Source: Rhizobium herbae
GTDB taxonomy: Bacteria > Pseudomonadota > Alphaproteobacteria > Rhizobiales > Rhizobiaceae
DNA length: 64,000 nt
Assembly: GCF_017873135.1 (NCBI RefSeq)
Contig: NZ_JAGGJV010000010.1
Location: 1 to 64,000 of the forward strand
Reading direction: 5' to 3'
In this document: piece by piece, positions 55,853-64,000 of the stretch
How positions within the stretch are numbered: the first letter of the stretch is position 1
Layout of the letters: each line of letters begins with the position of its first letter
Program-made: the position numbers and the translations under genes
Notes under the pieces: model-generated
What the model saw: the letters and a program-made list of their open reading frames with translations, nothing else
Database searches by the model: none
Told to the model about the DNA's origin: nothing

Positions 55853-56578
55853 TCAATGATGGCCACCTTCCAGATAGGCGGCCCGAACTTCCGGATTGGC
55901 CAAAAGTTCTTTGCCGCTGCCGCTCATCGTCACCTTGCCGTTGACCATGACATAACCACGATCCGACAGTTTCAATGCAGCAAAGGCGTTCTGCTCGACC
56001 AGGAACACGGTCAGCCCCTGTTCCTTGTTCAGCACCTTGATCGCCGCGAAGATCTGCTTGACGATCAGCGGCGCCAGACCCAGCGACGGCTCATCGAGAA
56101 GAAGCAGTTTCGGGCGTGCCATCAGAGCGCGGCCGATCGACAGCATCTGCTGCTCGCCGCCCGAAAGCGTGCCGCCGCGCTGCGCCTGTCGCTCCTTCAG
56201 GCGCGGAAACAGCGTGAAGATCTTTTCGACGTCCTCGTTGAAATATTTCAGATTGTCTAGGCTGGCACCCATCTGAAGGTTTTCATAGACGGTCATGCGC
56301 GGGAAGATGCGTCGGCCTTCCGGAGACTGGGCGATGCGCAGCCGGGCAATCTCGTGCGTCGGCATATGCGTGATATCCTGGCCATCAAAGGTCACCGAAC
56401 CGGTGCGCGCCTGCGGGCTGCCGCAGATGGTCATCATCAAGGTCGACTTGCCGGCGCCGTTGGCACCGATCATGCAGACGATTTCGCCCTTGTTGACCTC
56501 GACGTCGACGCCGCCAAGCGCCCGGATGTTGCCGTAATATGTTTCAACGGCCTTTACCTGGAGAAGCATGTCGCTCAT
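55853..56578 (-). CDS. livF: Branched-chain amino acid ABC transporter ATP-binding protein LivF
   Basis: ATPase of 241 residues. Walker A is GANGAGKSTL, the signature LSGGEQQMLSIGRAL, and Walker B LLLLDEPSLGLAP, the LivF form. Start ATG 56578 overlaps the livG stop by one base (TGATG). Confidence 0.94.
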   Translation of the reverse strand: MSDMLLQVKAVETYYGNIRALGGVDVEVNKGEIVCMIGANGAGKSTLMMTICGSPQARTGSVTFDGQDITHMPTHEIARLRIAQSPEGRRIFPRMTVYENLQMGASLDNLKYFNEDVEKIFTLFPRLKERQAQRGGTLSGGEQQMLSIGRALMARPKLLLLDEPSLGLAPLIVKQIFAAIKVLNKEQGLTVFLVEQNAFAALKLSDRGYVMVNGKVTMSGSGKELLANPEVRAAYLEGGHH

Positions 56579-57450
56579 CAGTGCGCTCCCCCCGTTTCGC
56601 CTTCGACTTCGGCAATCACGTCTTCGACCTCATCATCCTCGACACCGAGATAGGCAGCAATCACCTTCGGATCATTCTTCACATGGTCGGGATTACCGTC
56701 CGAGATCTTCTGGCCATATTCCAGCACGACGACATGGTCGGAGATTTCCATGACGACGGACATGTCGTGCTCGATCAGCAGGATCGAGGTGCCAGTATCG
56801 CTGCGGATGCCACGCAGCAACTCGTTGAGCGCCAGAGATTCGCGCGGGTTGAGACCGGCGGCGGGCTCGTCGAGGCAAAGGAATTCCGGGCCGGTGCACA
56901 TGGCGCGGGCGATCTCCAGACGGCGCTGGGCGCCATAGGGAAGATCGCCGGCCGGATCGTCGGCGCGGTCGGTGAGGTTTGCCTTGTCGAGCCAGTATTT
57001 CGCCTGCTCGATCGACTGCGCCGCAGCCTTCTTGTAGGTCGGAAAGCCGAGAAGACCGAGCACGGTATAACCCGAAGCCATCATCAGCTTGTTGTGCTGG
57101 GCGACAAGCAGGTTTTCCAGCACCGTCAAGCCGGAAAAGAGCCGGATGTTCTGGAAGGTACGGGCAACCTTGGCGTCGCGGTTGACCTCGAAATCCGACA
57201 TGCGCTCAAGGAGAAACTCCTTGCCCGCCTTCTGCCGCATCGTGATCATGCCCATCGTCGGCTTGTAGAAGCCGGTGATGCAGTTGAAGACCGTGGTCTT
57301 GCCAGCGCCGTTCGGACCGATGAGCGCGGTGATGTCACCACGATACGCTTCGAACGACAGGTCGTTGATGGCCATCAGTCCGCCGAATCGCATCGACAGG
57401 TGATCGACTTTGAGAATGGGATCTTTCGTCATCATATTCGTTCCGGCCAT
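56578..57450 (-). CDS. livG: Branched-chain amino acid ABC transporter ATP-binding protein LivG
   Basis: ATPase of about 290 residues. Walker A is GPNGAGKTTVF, RTFQNIRLF is the LivG Q-loop hallmark, and the signature region LPYGAQRRLEIARAM precedes FLCLDEPAAGLNP. The acidic C-terminus (about 20 residues rich in Glu and Asp) is an extension. The start may be ATG 57450 or 57435; a TTG two codons earlier overlaps the livM stop. Confidence 0.94.
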   Translation of the reverse strand: MAGTNMMTKDPILKVDHLSMRFGGLMAINDLSFEAYRGDITALIGPNGAGKTTVFNCITGFYKPTMGMITMRQKAGKEFLLERMSDFEVNRDAKVARTFQNIRLFSGLTVLENLLVAQHNKLMMASGYTVLGLLGFPTYKKAAAQSIEQAKYWLDKANLTDRADDPAGDLPYGAQRRLEIARAMCTGPEFLCLDEPAAGLNPRESLALNELLRGIRSDTGTSILLIEHDMSVVMEISDHVVVLEYGQKISDGNPDHVKNDPKVIAAYLGVEDDEVEDVIAEVEGETGGAH

Positions 57451-57452
57451 GA

Positions 57453-59015
57453 TCAACCGTGACCTTCCTTGGTGAAGCTGCCGGAGACACTCTTGCGTTC
57501 GCGCAGGAATGCCGTTGGTTCGCGCGAGCCGACGAAGCCACGTGGCTTCCAGACCATCACGACGATCATGGCGATACCAAAGAGAAGCATGCGGTAGAGT
57601 TCCGGCGTGAAATCCTCCCCGAAGATTTGCTTCAGAAGGCTCATTTCGCGCAGCAACTCCGTTCCACCGATCATCACGGCGGCAGCCACGGCGATGCCGA
57701 CGAGCGAGCCCATGCCGCCGAGAACGACGATGGCAAGGATGATGGCCGATTCCAGGAAGACGAAGGATTCAGGCGAGACGAACCCTTGGCGAACAGCGAA
57801 GAATGAGCCCGCGAACCCGCCGAACATGGCACCGATGGAAAAGGCGGTCAGCTTCGTCGTCACCGTGTTGATGCCGAGCGAGCGGCAGGCAATCTCGTCC
57901 TCGCGCAAGGCTTCCCAGGCGCGGCCGATCGGCATGCGGCGCAGGCGGATGCTGACGAACGCCGTCAGCAGCGCCAGGGCCAGGATAAGATAGAACAGGA
58001 AAATCTTGTAATAGGCCGACGACATCGGCAGGCCCATCAGGGCTGCGAAACCATCCTTCGACGCATCGAACTTGATGCCGAACAGGGTGGCCTTGGGAAT
58101 GCCGGAAACCCCGAACGTACCTTTGGTGACTTCAGTCCAGTTTATCAGAACCAGACGGATGATTTCGCCGAAGGCCAGCGTCACGATGGCAAGATAGTCG
58201 CCTTTGAGCCTCAGCACCGGGAAACCGAGGATCATGCCCCAGAAAGCGGCCAGAATGCCCGCGAGCGGCAGCAGGATCCAGAAGGACAGCCCGAAATAGC
58301 TCGACAGCAACGCGTAGGAATAGGCCCCGACGGCGTAGAAGGCAACGTAACCAAGATCGAGCAGGCCGGCGAGACCGACGACGATGTTCAAGCCCCAGGC
58401 CAGCATCACATAGATGAGAATCTGGACACCGAAATTATCGACCCACTTCAGTGAACCCTGCACCCCCGTCAGCGCCAGGATGACCGGCGGATAGAGGATC
58501 AGCGCAATGATCGCCAGCATGCTGAAATTCGCAACGATATAGGCGCGAAAGTAGAAGAATACCGATGCCAGCGTATAGACGACGGCAGCGCCGCGGATCA
58601 GCGAGAGATAAGCACCGGCCGTCGGCGAAATAGACGCCGAGATCGTACCCCCGAAGATCATCAGCCCCAGCCCGATAACGGCCGCGGCGATAAATACGGG
58701 CAGCTTGAAGAATCGGGTCGCTACGCTGTCAGGCAGAAGCCCAGTGACGAGGTTGGTGACTTTCTGGCGCTCCATGAACGGCCGAATATAGGCCACCATG
58801 GCAAACCGGCCGACCGCGGCAACGGCGACGAAAATCGCAAGAAGTCCCCAGCGCTGAACTAGAATGAGTTCGTTCAGGATGTTCTGGTCGGTTTTAAGCC
58901 CTACGAACAGAACGAAGAGACCGAGGGAGATGAGGCCGGCGTAAAAACCTTCACGCAAGGCCCGCGCCGTCAGGTTGCTGTCGGCGCTTACGGGTGTGGA
59001 CGTGGTGTTTGCCAT
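57453..59015 (-). CDS. livM: Branched-chain amino acid ABC transporter permease LivM
   Basis: Permease of 520 residues, about 95 longer than E. coli LivM. The N-terminal about 170 residues contain extra hydrophobic helices and soluble loops before the conserved core, which starts near [20 protein letters not shown] and includes [19 protein letters not shown] 59015 follows AGAAGG. It lies four bases after livH. Confidence 0.93.
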   Translation of the reverse strand: MANTTSTPVSADSNLTARALREGFYAGLISLGLFVLFVGLKTDQNILNELILVQRWGLLAIFVAVAAVGRFAMVAYIRPFMERQKVTNLVTGLLPDSVATRFFKLPVFIAAAVIGLGLMIFGGTISASISPTAGAYLSLIRGAAVVYTLASVFFYFRAYIVANFSMLAIIALILYPPVILALTGVQGSLKWVDNFGVQILIYVMLAWGLNIVVGLAGLLDLGYVAFYAVGAYSYALLSSYFGLSFWILLPLAGILAAFWGMILGFPVLRLKGDYLAIVTLAFGEIIRLVLINWTEVTKGTFGVSGIPKATLFGIKFDASKDGFAALMGLPMSSAYYKIFLFYLILALALLTAFVSIRLRRMPIGRAWEALREDEIACRSLGINTVTTKLTAFSIGAMFGGFAGSFFAVRQGFVSPESFVFLESAIILAIVVLGGMGSLVGIAVAAAVMIGGTELLREMSLLKQIFGEDFTPELYRMLLFGIAMIVVMVWKPRGFVGSREPTAFLRERKSVSGSFTKEGHG

Positions 59016-59019
59016 GAAA

Positions 59020-59922
59020 TTATACCTTCTCGACTTCCGGCCGACCCAGGATACCGGACGGCTTGAAGATCAGCACGACGGCGAGGATCGAGAATGTCGC
59101 GACATCCTTGTAGTCGATGGTGAAGTAGGCAGACCAAAGCGATTCGATGAGACCGATCATGATGCCACCCAGAACAGCGCCCGGCAGCGAGCCGATACCG
59201 CCGAGAACAGCAGCCGTGAACGCCTTGACGCCCGGGGTGAAGCCGTCGGTAAAGACGATGACACCATAATACATCAGGTACATGGTACCGGCGACGGCAG
59301 CGAGCGCCGCGCCCATGACAAAGGTGATCGAAATCGTCTTGTCGACGTCAATACCGAGAAGCGCCGCCATCTTGCGGTCCTGCTCGGTGGCGCGCTGGGC
59401 GCGGCCGAGCGGCGTGTGATTGACGATATACCAGAAGATCGTCAACAGCACCGCCGTAACCAACACGATGATGATCTGCTTCAGCGAGATCGAGATACCA
59501 AAAACTTCGTAGACCGACGACACCATGGATGGGATCGGCTTGTTGCGCGGGCCTTGCGTTACCTGAATGAAGTTCGAAAGCGCAATCGACATACCGATCG
59601 CAGTGATCAGTGGCGCCAGACGGAACGAACCGCGCAGCGGCCGGTACGCCATTTTTTCGATCACCCAGTTCCACAATCCGGTCATCAGCATTGCCACGAT
59701 GATCATCACGAACAGCGCGAGAGCAATGGGTATGCCGCCAAATACGGACAGCAGCAACAGATAGACGATCAGAGCTGAAAAACCGCCAAGCATGAAAATA
59801 TCGCCGTGGGCGAAGTTCACCATGCCGATAATGCCGTAAACCATTGTGTAACCAATGGCGATCAAACCGTAAATCGAGCCAAGAGTCAGCCCGTTGACGA
59901 GCTGCTGGACAAAATACTCCAT
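59020..59922 (-). CDS. livH: Branched-chain amino acid ABC transporter permease LivH
   Basis: Permease of 300 residues with about eight helices. It has the family start [20 protein letters not shown] and [13 protein letters not shown]. It is the first gene of the liv operon. Upstream, 59923-60150 is A+T-richer and should contain its promoter, though no clear hexamer pair was singled out. Confidence 0.94.
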   Translation of the reverse strand: MEYFVQQLVNGLTLGSIYGLIAIGYTMVYGIIGMVNFAHGDIFMLGGFSALIVYLLLLSVFGGIPIALALFVMIIVAMLMTGLWNWVIEKMAYRPLRGSFRLAPLITAIGMSIALSNFIQVTQGPRNKPIPSMVSSVYEVFGISISLKQIIIVLVTAVLLTIFWYIVNHTPLGRAQRATEQDRKMAALLGIDVDKTISITFVMGAALAAVAGTMYLMYYGVIVFTDGFTPGVKAFTAAVLGGIGSLPGAVLGGIMIGLIESLWSAYFTIDYKDVATFSILAVVLIFKPSGILGRPEVEKV

Positions 59923-60150
59923 CTATATCCCCCGGGTCTGATCCTATTAGGTCAGACCTCTTGTTTTAGAAGCTCTTTCCGAGCCTTTTCGATAGGGGAT
60001 TCCATAATGCTTTCGAAACAAAAGTGAAGCGTAAAATGATGGTTTCCTGAAATTCTTTGCCAATTTGGTGATATTGACGCTTTAACAGCCAGAAAATCAA
60101 AAAAATGGCGGTTTGCAGCACTATTTTAGGCACAAAACCGTGAATCCTAC

Positions 60151-60207
60151 GGCTGGCGGCCGGCATAGCGCTTGCTGAAGCATATTCGCCACCAGCCAGC
60201 GCTATGC
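60151..60207. other. Two interleaved inverted repeats between livH and the GcvT-type gene
   Basis: GGCTGGCGGC (60151) pairs with GCCACCAGCC (60188) at 9 of 10 positions, and GCATAGCGC (60163) pairs exactly with GCGCTATGC (60199). The pairs cross, so only one stem can form at a time in RNA. Read on the minus strand they lie just past the stop of the dehydrogenase gene and may form its 3' end. No gene is seen elsewhere in 59923-60224. Confidence 0.45.
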
Positions 60208-60224
60208 GATGGTCACCAAACCTG

Positions 60225-62651
60225 TCAGGATCGCATGCGCGACCCGTTGGCGTCGAAAAGCGGCTGGACCTGCAGGCGAGCGGTCAGCATTTCGCCGAGC
60301 AGTTCGACCTGCCATCCTTCCGTCTCGTCGGCAATCTCCTTTGGCACGTAACCGATGGCAACCGAGACGCCCGACGCATGAGCATAACCGCCCGAGGTGA
60401 CCCAGCCGCGCACTTCGCCGTTGAGATAGATCGGCTCATCGCCGATGACATCCGCGTCCCTGGCGTCGATGATAAAGGTGCGCAGGCGCAACGTTCCGCC
60501 CTCTGCCTTCTCCTTCGTGGCAGCCGCCTTGCCGATAAACTCGGCGTCCTTCTTCAGGGCGACAAAACGCCCGAGCCCGGCTTCGAACGGACCATAGAGC
60601 GGCCGGTACTCGCGCGACCAGCTGCCGAAGGATTTTTCGACGCGCAGGGCGTTGAGCGCCCGCAGGCCGAACGGTTTGATGGAAAATTCGGCGCCGACCT
60701 CCATGATCAGGTCGTAGAGATAACGCTGATATTCCGGTTTCATCCAGATTTCGTAGCCGAGGTCGCCGGTATAGCTGACGCGACCGACGATGGCCGGGGC
60801 CATACCGAGATCCATACGGCGGATATCCATAAATGGGAAGGCAGCATCCGACATGTCGAGATGGGTAAGCCTGGAGATCAGCGCGCGGGAATTCGGACCC
60901 GCAATCGACAGGCCGACCAGCTGCAGGTTCAGCGCCTTCAACGTCACGGAACCATCCTTCGGCAGATGGCTCTCGAACCAGCGCATGTGATAGTCCTCGG
61001 CAATACCGGAGCCGATCAGCAGGAAATCGCCTTCGCCGAGCTTCGCCAGCGTGAAGTCGCCGATCAGCTTGCCGTCGTCCTTGAGCATCGGGGCCAGAGA
61101 CATGCGCCCGGTCGCGGGGATGCGGCAGGTCAGCATCCGGTCGAGCCAGGCTTCCGCGCCTTTGCCGGTGATCGTGTATTTGGCAAAGCCGGAGGTTTCC
61201 ATCAGGCCGACACTGTCGCGCACGGCCTTTGCCTCGGCACCGACGACATCGAAATCGTTGGAGCGGCGCCAGGAGAATTTATCCTCCTCGCCCTGTGGCG
61301 CAAACCAGAGTGGCGCTTCGAGACCGTAGGAGGCACCGAAGACGGCGCCGGCCTCCTTCAGCTTGTCGTAGATTGGAGTGGTCAGGAAAGGCCGTGCGCC
61401 CGGCAGTTCTTCGTTCGGATAGCGGATCGAGAAGCGGCGGGAATAGTTTTCGCGCACCTTGGCGTTGGTGAAGCCGAGAGTCGCAAAGTCGCCGTAACGC
61501 GAGACGTCCATGGCAAAGACGTCAAAGCCCGGATCGCCGTAGATGATCCAGTTGGCGAGTGCCAGCCCGACGCCGCCGCCCTGGCTGAAACCGGCCATGA
61601 CGGCGCAGGCCGACCAGTAGTTGGTGAGGCCGCGCACCGGCCCGACCAGCGGATTGCCATCCGGCGAGAAGGTGAAGGGGCCGTTGATGATCTTCTTGAT
61701 ACCGGCATTGTTGAAGGCCGGGAAATGGCGGAAGCCAACCTCGAGCTCGGGCGTGATGCGCTCGATGTCCTCGGCCAGCAGTTCATGGCCGAAATCCCAG
61801 GGCGTGGTGACCGGCGACCATGGACGGCAGGCCTTTTCATAGGTGCCCATCAGCATGCCGTTGCGTTCCTGGCGCAGATAGATCTCGCCGTCGAAATCGA
61901 CGCAGTGCATCAGCTCCTTGCCGCGCGTCTGGTTGAACTCGATGACTTCAGGCATGTCCTCGGTGATAAGGTACATATGCTCCATGGCAAGAACGGGAAG
62001 TTCCAGCCCGGTCATGCGGCCGACTTCGCGCGCCCAGAGACCGGCGGCATTGACGATATGCTCGGCGATGATCTCGCCCTTGTTGGTGATGACGCGCCAG
62101 GAGCCGTTTTCCAGCTGCACGAGGTCCTCGACCTTGGTGTGCAGATAGATGTCTGCGCCGTTCTTCTTGGCGGACTTGGCATAGGCATGCGTGGTGCCAT
62201 AGGGATCGAGATGGCCTTCCACCGGATCGAACACCGCACCGACGAACTGGGTCGGATCGAGCAGCGGCATCAGTTCATGCGCTTCCTTGGGGCTGAGCAG
62301 TTCGGCTTCCAGCCCCATGTAGCGGCCCTTGGCGAGGATCGACTTCATCCAGTCGAACCTTTCCTTGGTCGCGGCCAGCATCATGCCCGAGGTCATGTGC
62401 ATGCCGATATCCTGGCCGGAATAGTCCTGGATTTCCTTGTAGAGTTCGACCGTGTATTTCTGCAGCTTGGCGACGTTCGGGTCGCCGTTGATCGTGTGCA
62501 TGCCGCCGGCGGCGTGCCAGGTCGAGCCGGAGGTGAGTTCCGAGCGTTCGAGGAGAACGACATCGGTCCAGCCGAATTTCGTCAGGTGATAGAGGATCGA
62601 ACAACCGACGACGCCGCCGCCGATGACGACGACCCTGGTGTGGCTTTTCAT
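60225..62651 (-). CDS. FAD-dependent dehydrogenase with GcvT domain (dimethylglycine/sarcosine dehydrogenase-like)
   Basis: An 808-residue two-part enzyme. The N-terminal about 430 residues are a DAO-type flavoprotein with VVVIGGGVVGCSILYHL and TWHAAGGMH, where the His is the usual covalent FAD site. The C-terminal half is a GcvT-like tetrahydrofolate domain (AGPNSRALISRLTHLD, YTGDLGYEIWM, ALNALRVEKSFGSW). It would oxidatively demethylate dimethylglycine or a similar N-methyl amine and pass the one-carbon unit to folate. It lies 183 bases downstream of soxG in the same direction, consistent with sequential choline/betaine-type demethylation. Confidence 0.85.
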   Translation of the reverse strand: MKSHTRVVVIGGGVVGCSILYHLTKFGWTDVVLLERSELTSGSTWHAAGGMHTINGDPNVAKLQKYTVELYKEIQDYSGQDIGMHMTSGMMLAATKERFDWMKSILAKGRYMGLEAELLSPKEAHELMPLLDPTQFVGAVFDPVEGHLDPYGTTHAYAKSAKKNGADIYLHTKVEDLVQLENGSWRVITNKGEIIAEHIVNAAGLWAREVGRMTGLELPVLAMEHMYLITEDMPEVIEFNQTRGKELMHCVDFDGEIYLRQERNGMLMGTYEKACRPWSPVTTPWDFGHELLAEDIERITPELEVGFRHFPAFNNAGIKKIINGPFTFSPDGNPLVGPVRGLTNYWSACAVMAGFSQGGGVGLALANWIIYGDPGFDVFAMDVSRYGDFATLGFTNAKVRENYSRRFSIRYPNEELPGARPFLTTPIYDKLKEAGAVFGASYGLEAPLWFAPQGEEDKFSWRRSNDFDVVGAEAKAVRDSVGLMETSGFAKYTITGKGAEAWLDRMLTCRIPATGRMSLAPMLKDDGKLIGDFTLAKLGEGDFLLIGSGIAEDYHMRWFESHLPKDGSVTLKALNLQLVGLSIAGPNSRALISRLTHLDMSDAAFPFMDIRRMDLGMAPAIVGRVSYTGDLGYEIWMKPEYQRYLYDLIMEVGAEFSIKPFGLRALNALRVEKSFGSWSREYRPLYGPFEAGLGRFVALKKDAEFIGKAAATKEKAEGGTLRLRTFIIDARDADVIGDEPIYLNGEVRGWVTSGGYAHASGVSVAIGYVPKEIADETEGWQVELLGEMLTARLQVQPLFDANGSRMRS

Positions 62652-62809
62652 GGATATTCTCCGGTTTCCGGCGGGCTCACGGAAAAGCGTCCCCGGTCAG
62701 TTGAGCGAAATCTTGGCTGTCGAAACCGTAGTGGGAAAGTCGACGCGGATAAAGACATCCCTGCGAACAGGTCTTGCCCATTCCCGTCATCCGCTGCTTC
62801 AGCCGCGCC

Positions 62810-62838
62810 GTAAAAGCGGCATGCAATGACGCTTTTAC
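62810..62838 (-). terminator. Hairpin at the end of soxG
   Basis: GTAAAAGCG pairs with CGCTTTTAC (9 pairs) around an 11-base loop. The stem includes the soxG stop codon and no U tract follows, so this is a weak call. Confidence 0.3.
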
Positions 62839-63395
62839 CCTTGCGCCGAAAAATCGGCCGAAAGGTCGAACTCCCGTCCCATCAGGCGCAGGTCGTCAAA
62901 CAGCGACTCGGCGAAGCTGCGCATGACGATCAGCTCGAATTCGTTCTCGCCGGTGCGGGCGAGATTGATGCTGATATGTCCACAGAGAACGTTCGACGAC
63001 GTGCCTATTTCGAAAACTGCGGGATGCAGATCGATACCAATACCCTTTGCGAGGATTCGCCGGACATTGGGACCGGAAAGCCTGAGAACAACCCGGCCAT
63101 CGCTCTGGTCGAAAACAGAGGCGGTCTCGGCAAGCAGCAGCGAAAGATTGCGGCAAAGACCCTCCGGCGTGTCCGATTGCGAGACCGCCAGCCATTCGCC
63201 AGGGGCGACGAACCGCAACGACATATCGCCCGCCACCGCAAGGCCCGCGGCCACGGCAGCGTCCTCGCCATCCATCGCCATCACGGTGGCAATCGCAGTT
63301 CCGCGCGGAACGTCCATATGATCGACGGCGCGGATGCCTGGCTCAAGCGGGAGGCGGTTTTCAAGAGGGTGGCGGGAAATGTACGGCATTGTCAT
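62835..63395 (-). CDS. soxG: Sarcosine oxidase gamma subunit
   Basis: A 186-residue gamma subunit of heterotetrameric sarcosine oxidase, which converts sarcosine to glycine with 5,10-methylene-tetrahydrofolate and H2O2. Features include LRFVAPGEWLAVSQSD, RVVLRLSGPNVRRILAKG and HISINLARTGENEFEL. ATG 63395 follows GAGG and lies nine bases after the soxA stop, the normal soxBDAG order. Confidence 0.88.
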   Translation of the reverse strand: MTMPYISRHPLENRLPLEPGIRAVDHMDVPRGTAIATVMAMDGEDAAVAAGLAVAGDMSLRFVAPGEWLAVSQSDTPEGLCRNLSLLLAETASVFDQSDGRVVLRLSGPNVRRILAKGIGIDLHPAVFEIGTSSNVLCGHISINLARTGENEFELIVMRSFAESLFDDLRLMGREFDLSADFSAQG

Positions 63396-63404
63396 GTCTC
63401 GGCC

Positions 63405-64000
63405 TCAGACGTTCAGTTTGGCATTGCCGGGATCGACGAAGACCGGGTTGCAGACCTCCGCCACGACATCGGCACCGGCGAGCTTGTCCCAGACGACGAT
63501 ACGCTCGCCGTACCGCTCGCGGCCGGACTTGAGGAAGGCAAGCGCGATATCGTGACCAAGTGTCGGCGAAAAGCAGGCGGAGCTGACATAACCCTGGTCA
63601 TTGAGCGTCGAAGGTTTGGCACCCTCGCGCAACAAATGCGCACCAGCGCGGATATGCTGGTCGGCCTCCACCGGTTTCAGTCCCACCATCTGCATGCGAT
63701 CGGCGGCGGTCAGGCCGTAGCGGGTGGACAACCGCTTGCCGATAAAGTCGGGTTTCTGCGCCGATACCATGCGTCCGAAACCGGCGTCGTCCGGCGTCAC
63801 GCGGCCGTCGAATTCGGCATGGGTGACATGCCCTTTTTCCATGCGCAGCACGTTCAGCGCTTCCAGGCCATAGGCGCAAATCCCGTGCGCCCTGCCCTCC
63901 TCCATGATCGCATCCGCGACCGCCTCGCCGGAGCCTGCGGGAACCGCCAACTCGTAAGCCAGTTCGCCGGAAAAGGAGATCCGGAACAGCCGCGCCTTCA
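63405..64000 (-). CDS. soxA: Sarcosine oxidase alpha subunit, C-terminal part (cut by the window edge)
   Basis: The frame runs off the window at 64000, so only the last 197 residues are present. They form the GcvT-like folate domain: ARLFRISFSGELAYELAVPA, GICAYGLEALNVLRMEKGH and DRMQMVGLKP are typical of SoxA. The FAD/NAD-binding part, and soxD and soxB, should lie beyond the edge. An internal TTG at 63950 is not a real start because coding continues upstream of it. Confidence 0.9.
   Translation of the reverse strand, partial: KARLFRISFSGELAYELAVPAGSGEAVADAIMEEGRAHGICAYGLEALNVLRMEKGHVTHAEFDGRVTPDDAGFGRMVSAQKPDFIGKRLSTRYGLTAADRMQMVGLKPVEADQHIRAGAHLLREGAKPSTLNDQGYVSSACFSPTLGHDIALAFLKSGRERYGERIVVWDKLAGADVVAEVCNPVFVDPGNAKLNV

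Noticed and set aside
60151..60207. A stable H-type RNA pseudoknot formed by the crossing repeats
   Set aside because: One connecting loop would have a single base to span a ten-pair stem, which is not sterically reasonable; alternative stems are more likely.
60204..62813. An 869-codon open frame on the plus strand opposite the GcvT-type dehydrogenase
   Set aside because: It is composition-driven and lacks any recognisable domain; the minus strand has full FAD and folate-domain motifs.

Overview
The window is about 64 kb of G+C-rich bacterial DNA, densely packed with long operons. Gene content points to an alphaproteobacterium of the order Rhizobiales, probably the Rhizobium/Agrobacterium/Sinorhizobium group. 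The evidence is a smoEFGK-smoS-mtlK polyol cluster, a PhyR stress regulator beside an HRxxN kinase, urt and ure genes in one run, a liv operon with a small membrane gene, sarcosine oxidase genes, and rhizobial-type intergenic palindromes. No rRNA, tRNA, CRISPR array, prophage or insertion sequence was recognised.

Layout. (1) 0-2.1 kb: PhyR and an HRxxN sensor kinase with eroded ATP-binding boxes. (2) 2.3-12.3 kb, minus strand: polyol uptake and catabolism, consisting of a SorC-type regulator, ABC transporter SmoE-F-G-K, sorbitol dehydrogenase SmoS, mannitol dehydrogenase MtlK, a HAD phosphatase and an FGGY pentulose kinase. (3) 12.5-27.2 kb: the complete reductive pyrimidine pathway (PreT, PreA, dihydropyrimidinase, ureidopropionase-type amidohydrolase) with a RutR-like regulator, a cupin, several small genes and an NMT1-type ABC transporter. 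It is interrupted by a decayed SEC-C gene and a cytochrome-b/2Fe-2S-anchored adenylate cyclase. (4) 27.5-32 kb: an RND efflux pair. (5) 32-46 kb, minus strand: urea ABC transporter urtABCDE followed by ureD-A-B-C-E-F-G. Five non-urease genes lie inside the ure part, including a two-gene PIN/AbrB toxin-antitoxin module directly upstream of ureC. (6) 46.2-50.6 kb: divergent from urtA, a hybrid histidine kinase fused to a complete NCS1-type permease domain plus a Cys-rich linker, translationally coupled to a LuxR-type response regulator. (7) 50.6-54 kb: a small exported protein, a 2-hydroxyacid dehydrogenase, and a Tat-exported alpha/beta hydrolase divergent from an OhrR-like regulator with three palindromic sites between them. 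(8) 54-60 kb: the livHMGF operon with its binding protein. (9) 60.2-64 kb: a GcvT/FAD dehydrogenase and the end of a sarcosine oxidase operon (soxG, and soxA running off the window).

Nitrogen scavenging is a common thread: pyrimidine ring cleavage, urea import and hydrolysis, branched-chain amino acid import and sarcosine demethylation. The strongest candidate for a little-described system is the permease-fused hybrid kinase and its regulator, which face the urt-ure operon across a region holding three palindromes. They could sense a nucleobase, allantoin or urea-like compound and control urea use. The toxin-antitoxin module embedded in the urease operon is the second. Functions are assigned by recognising sequence families by eye; no database search was run.
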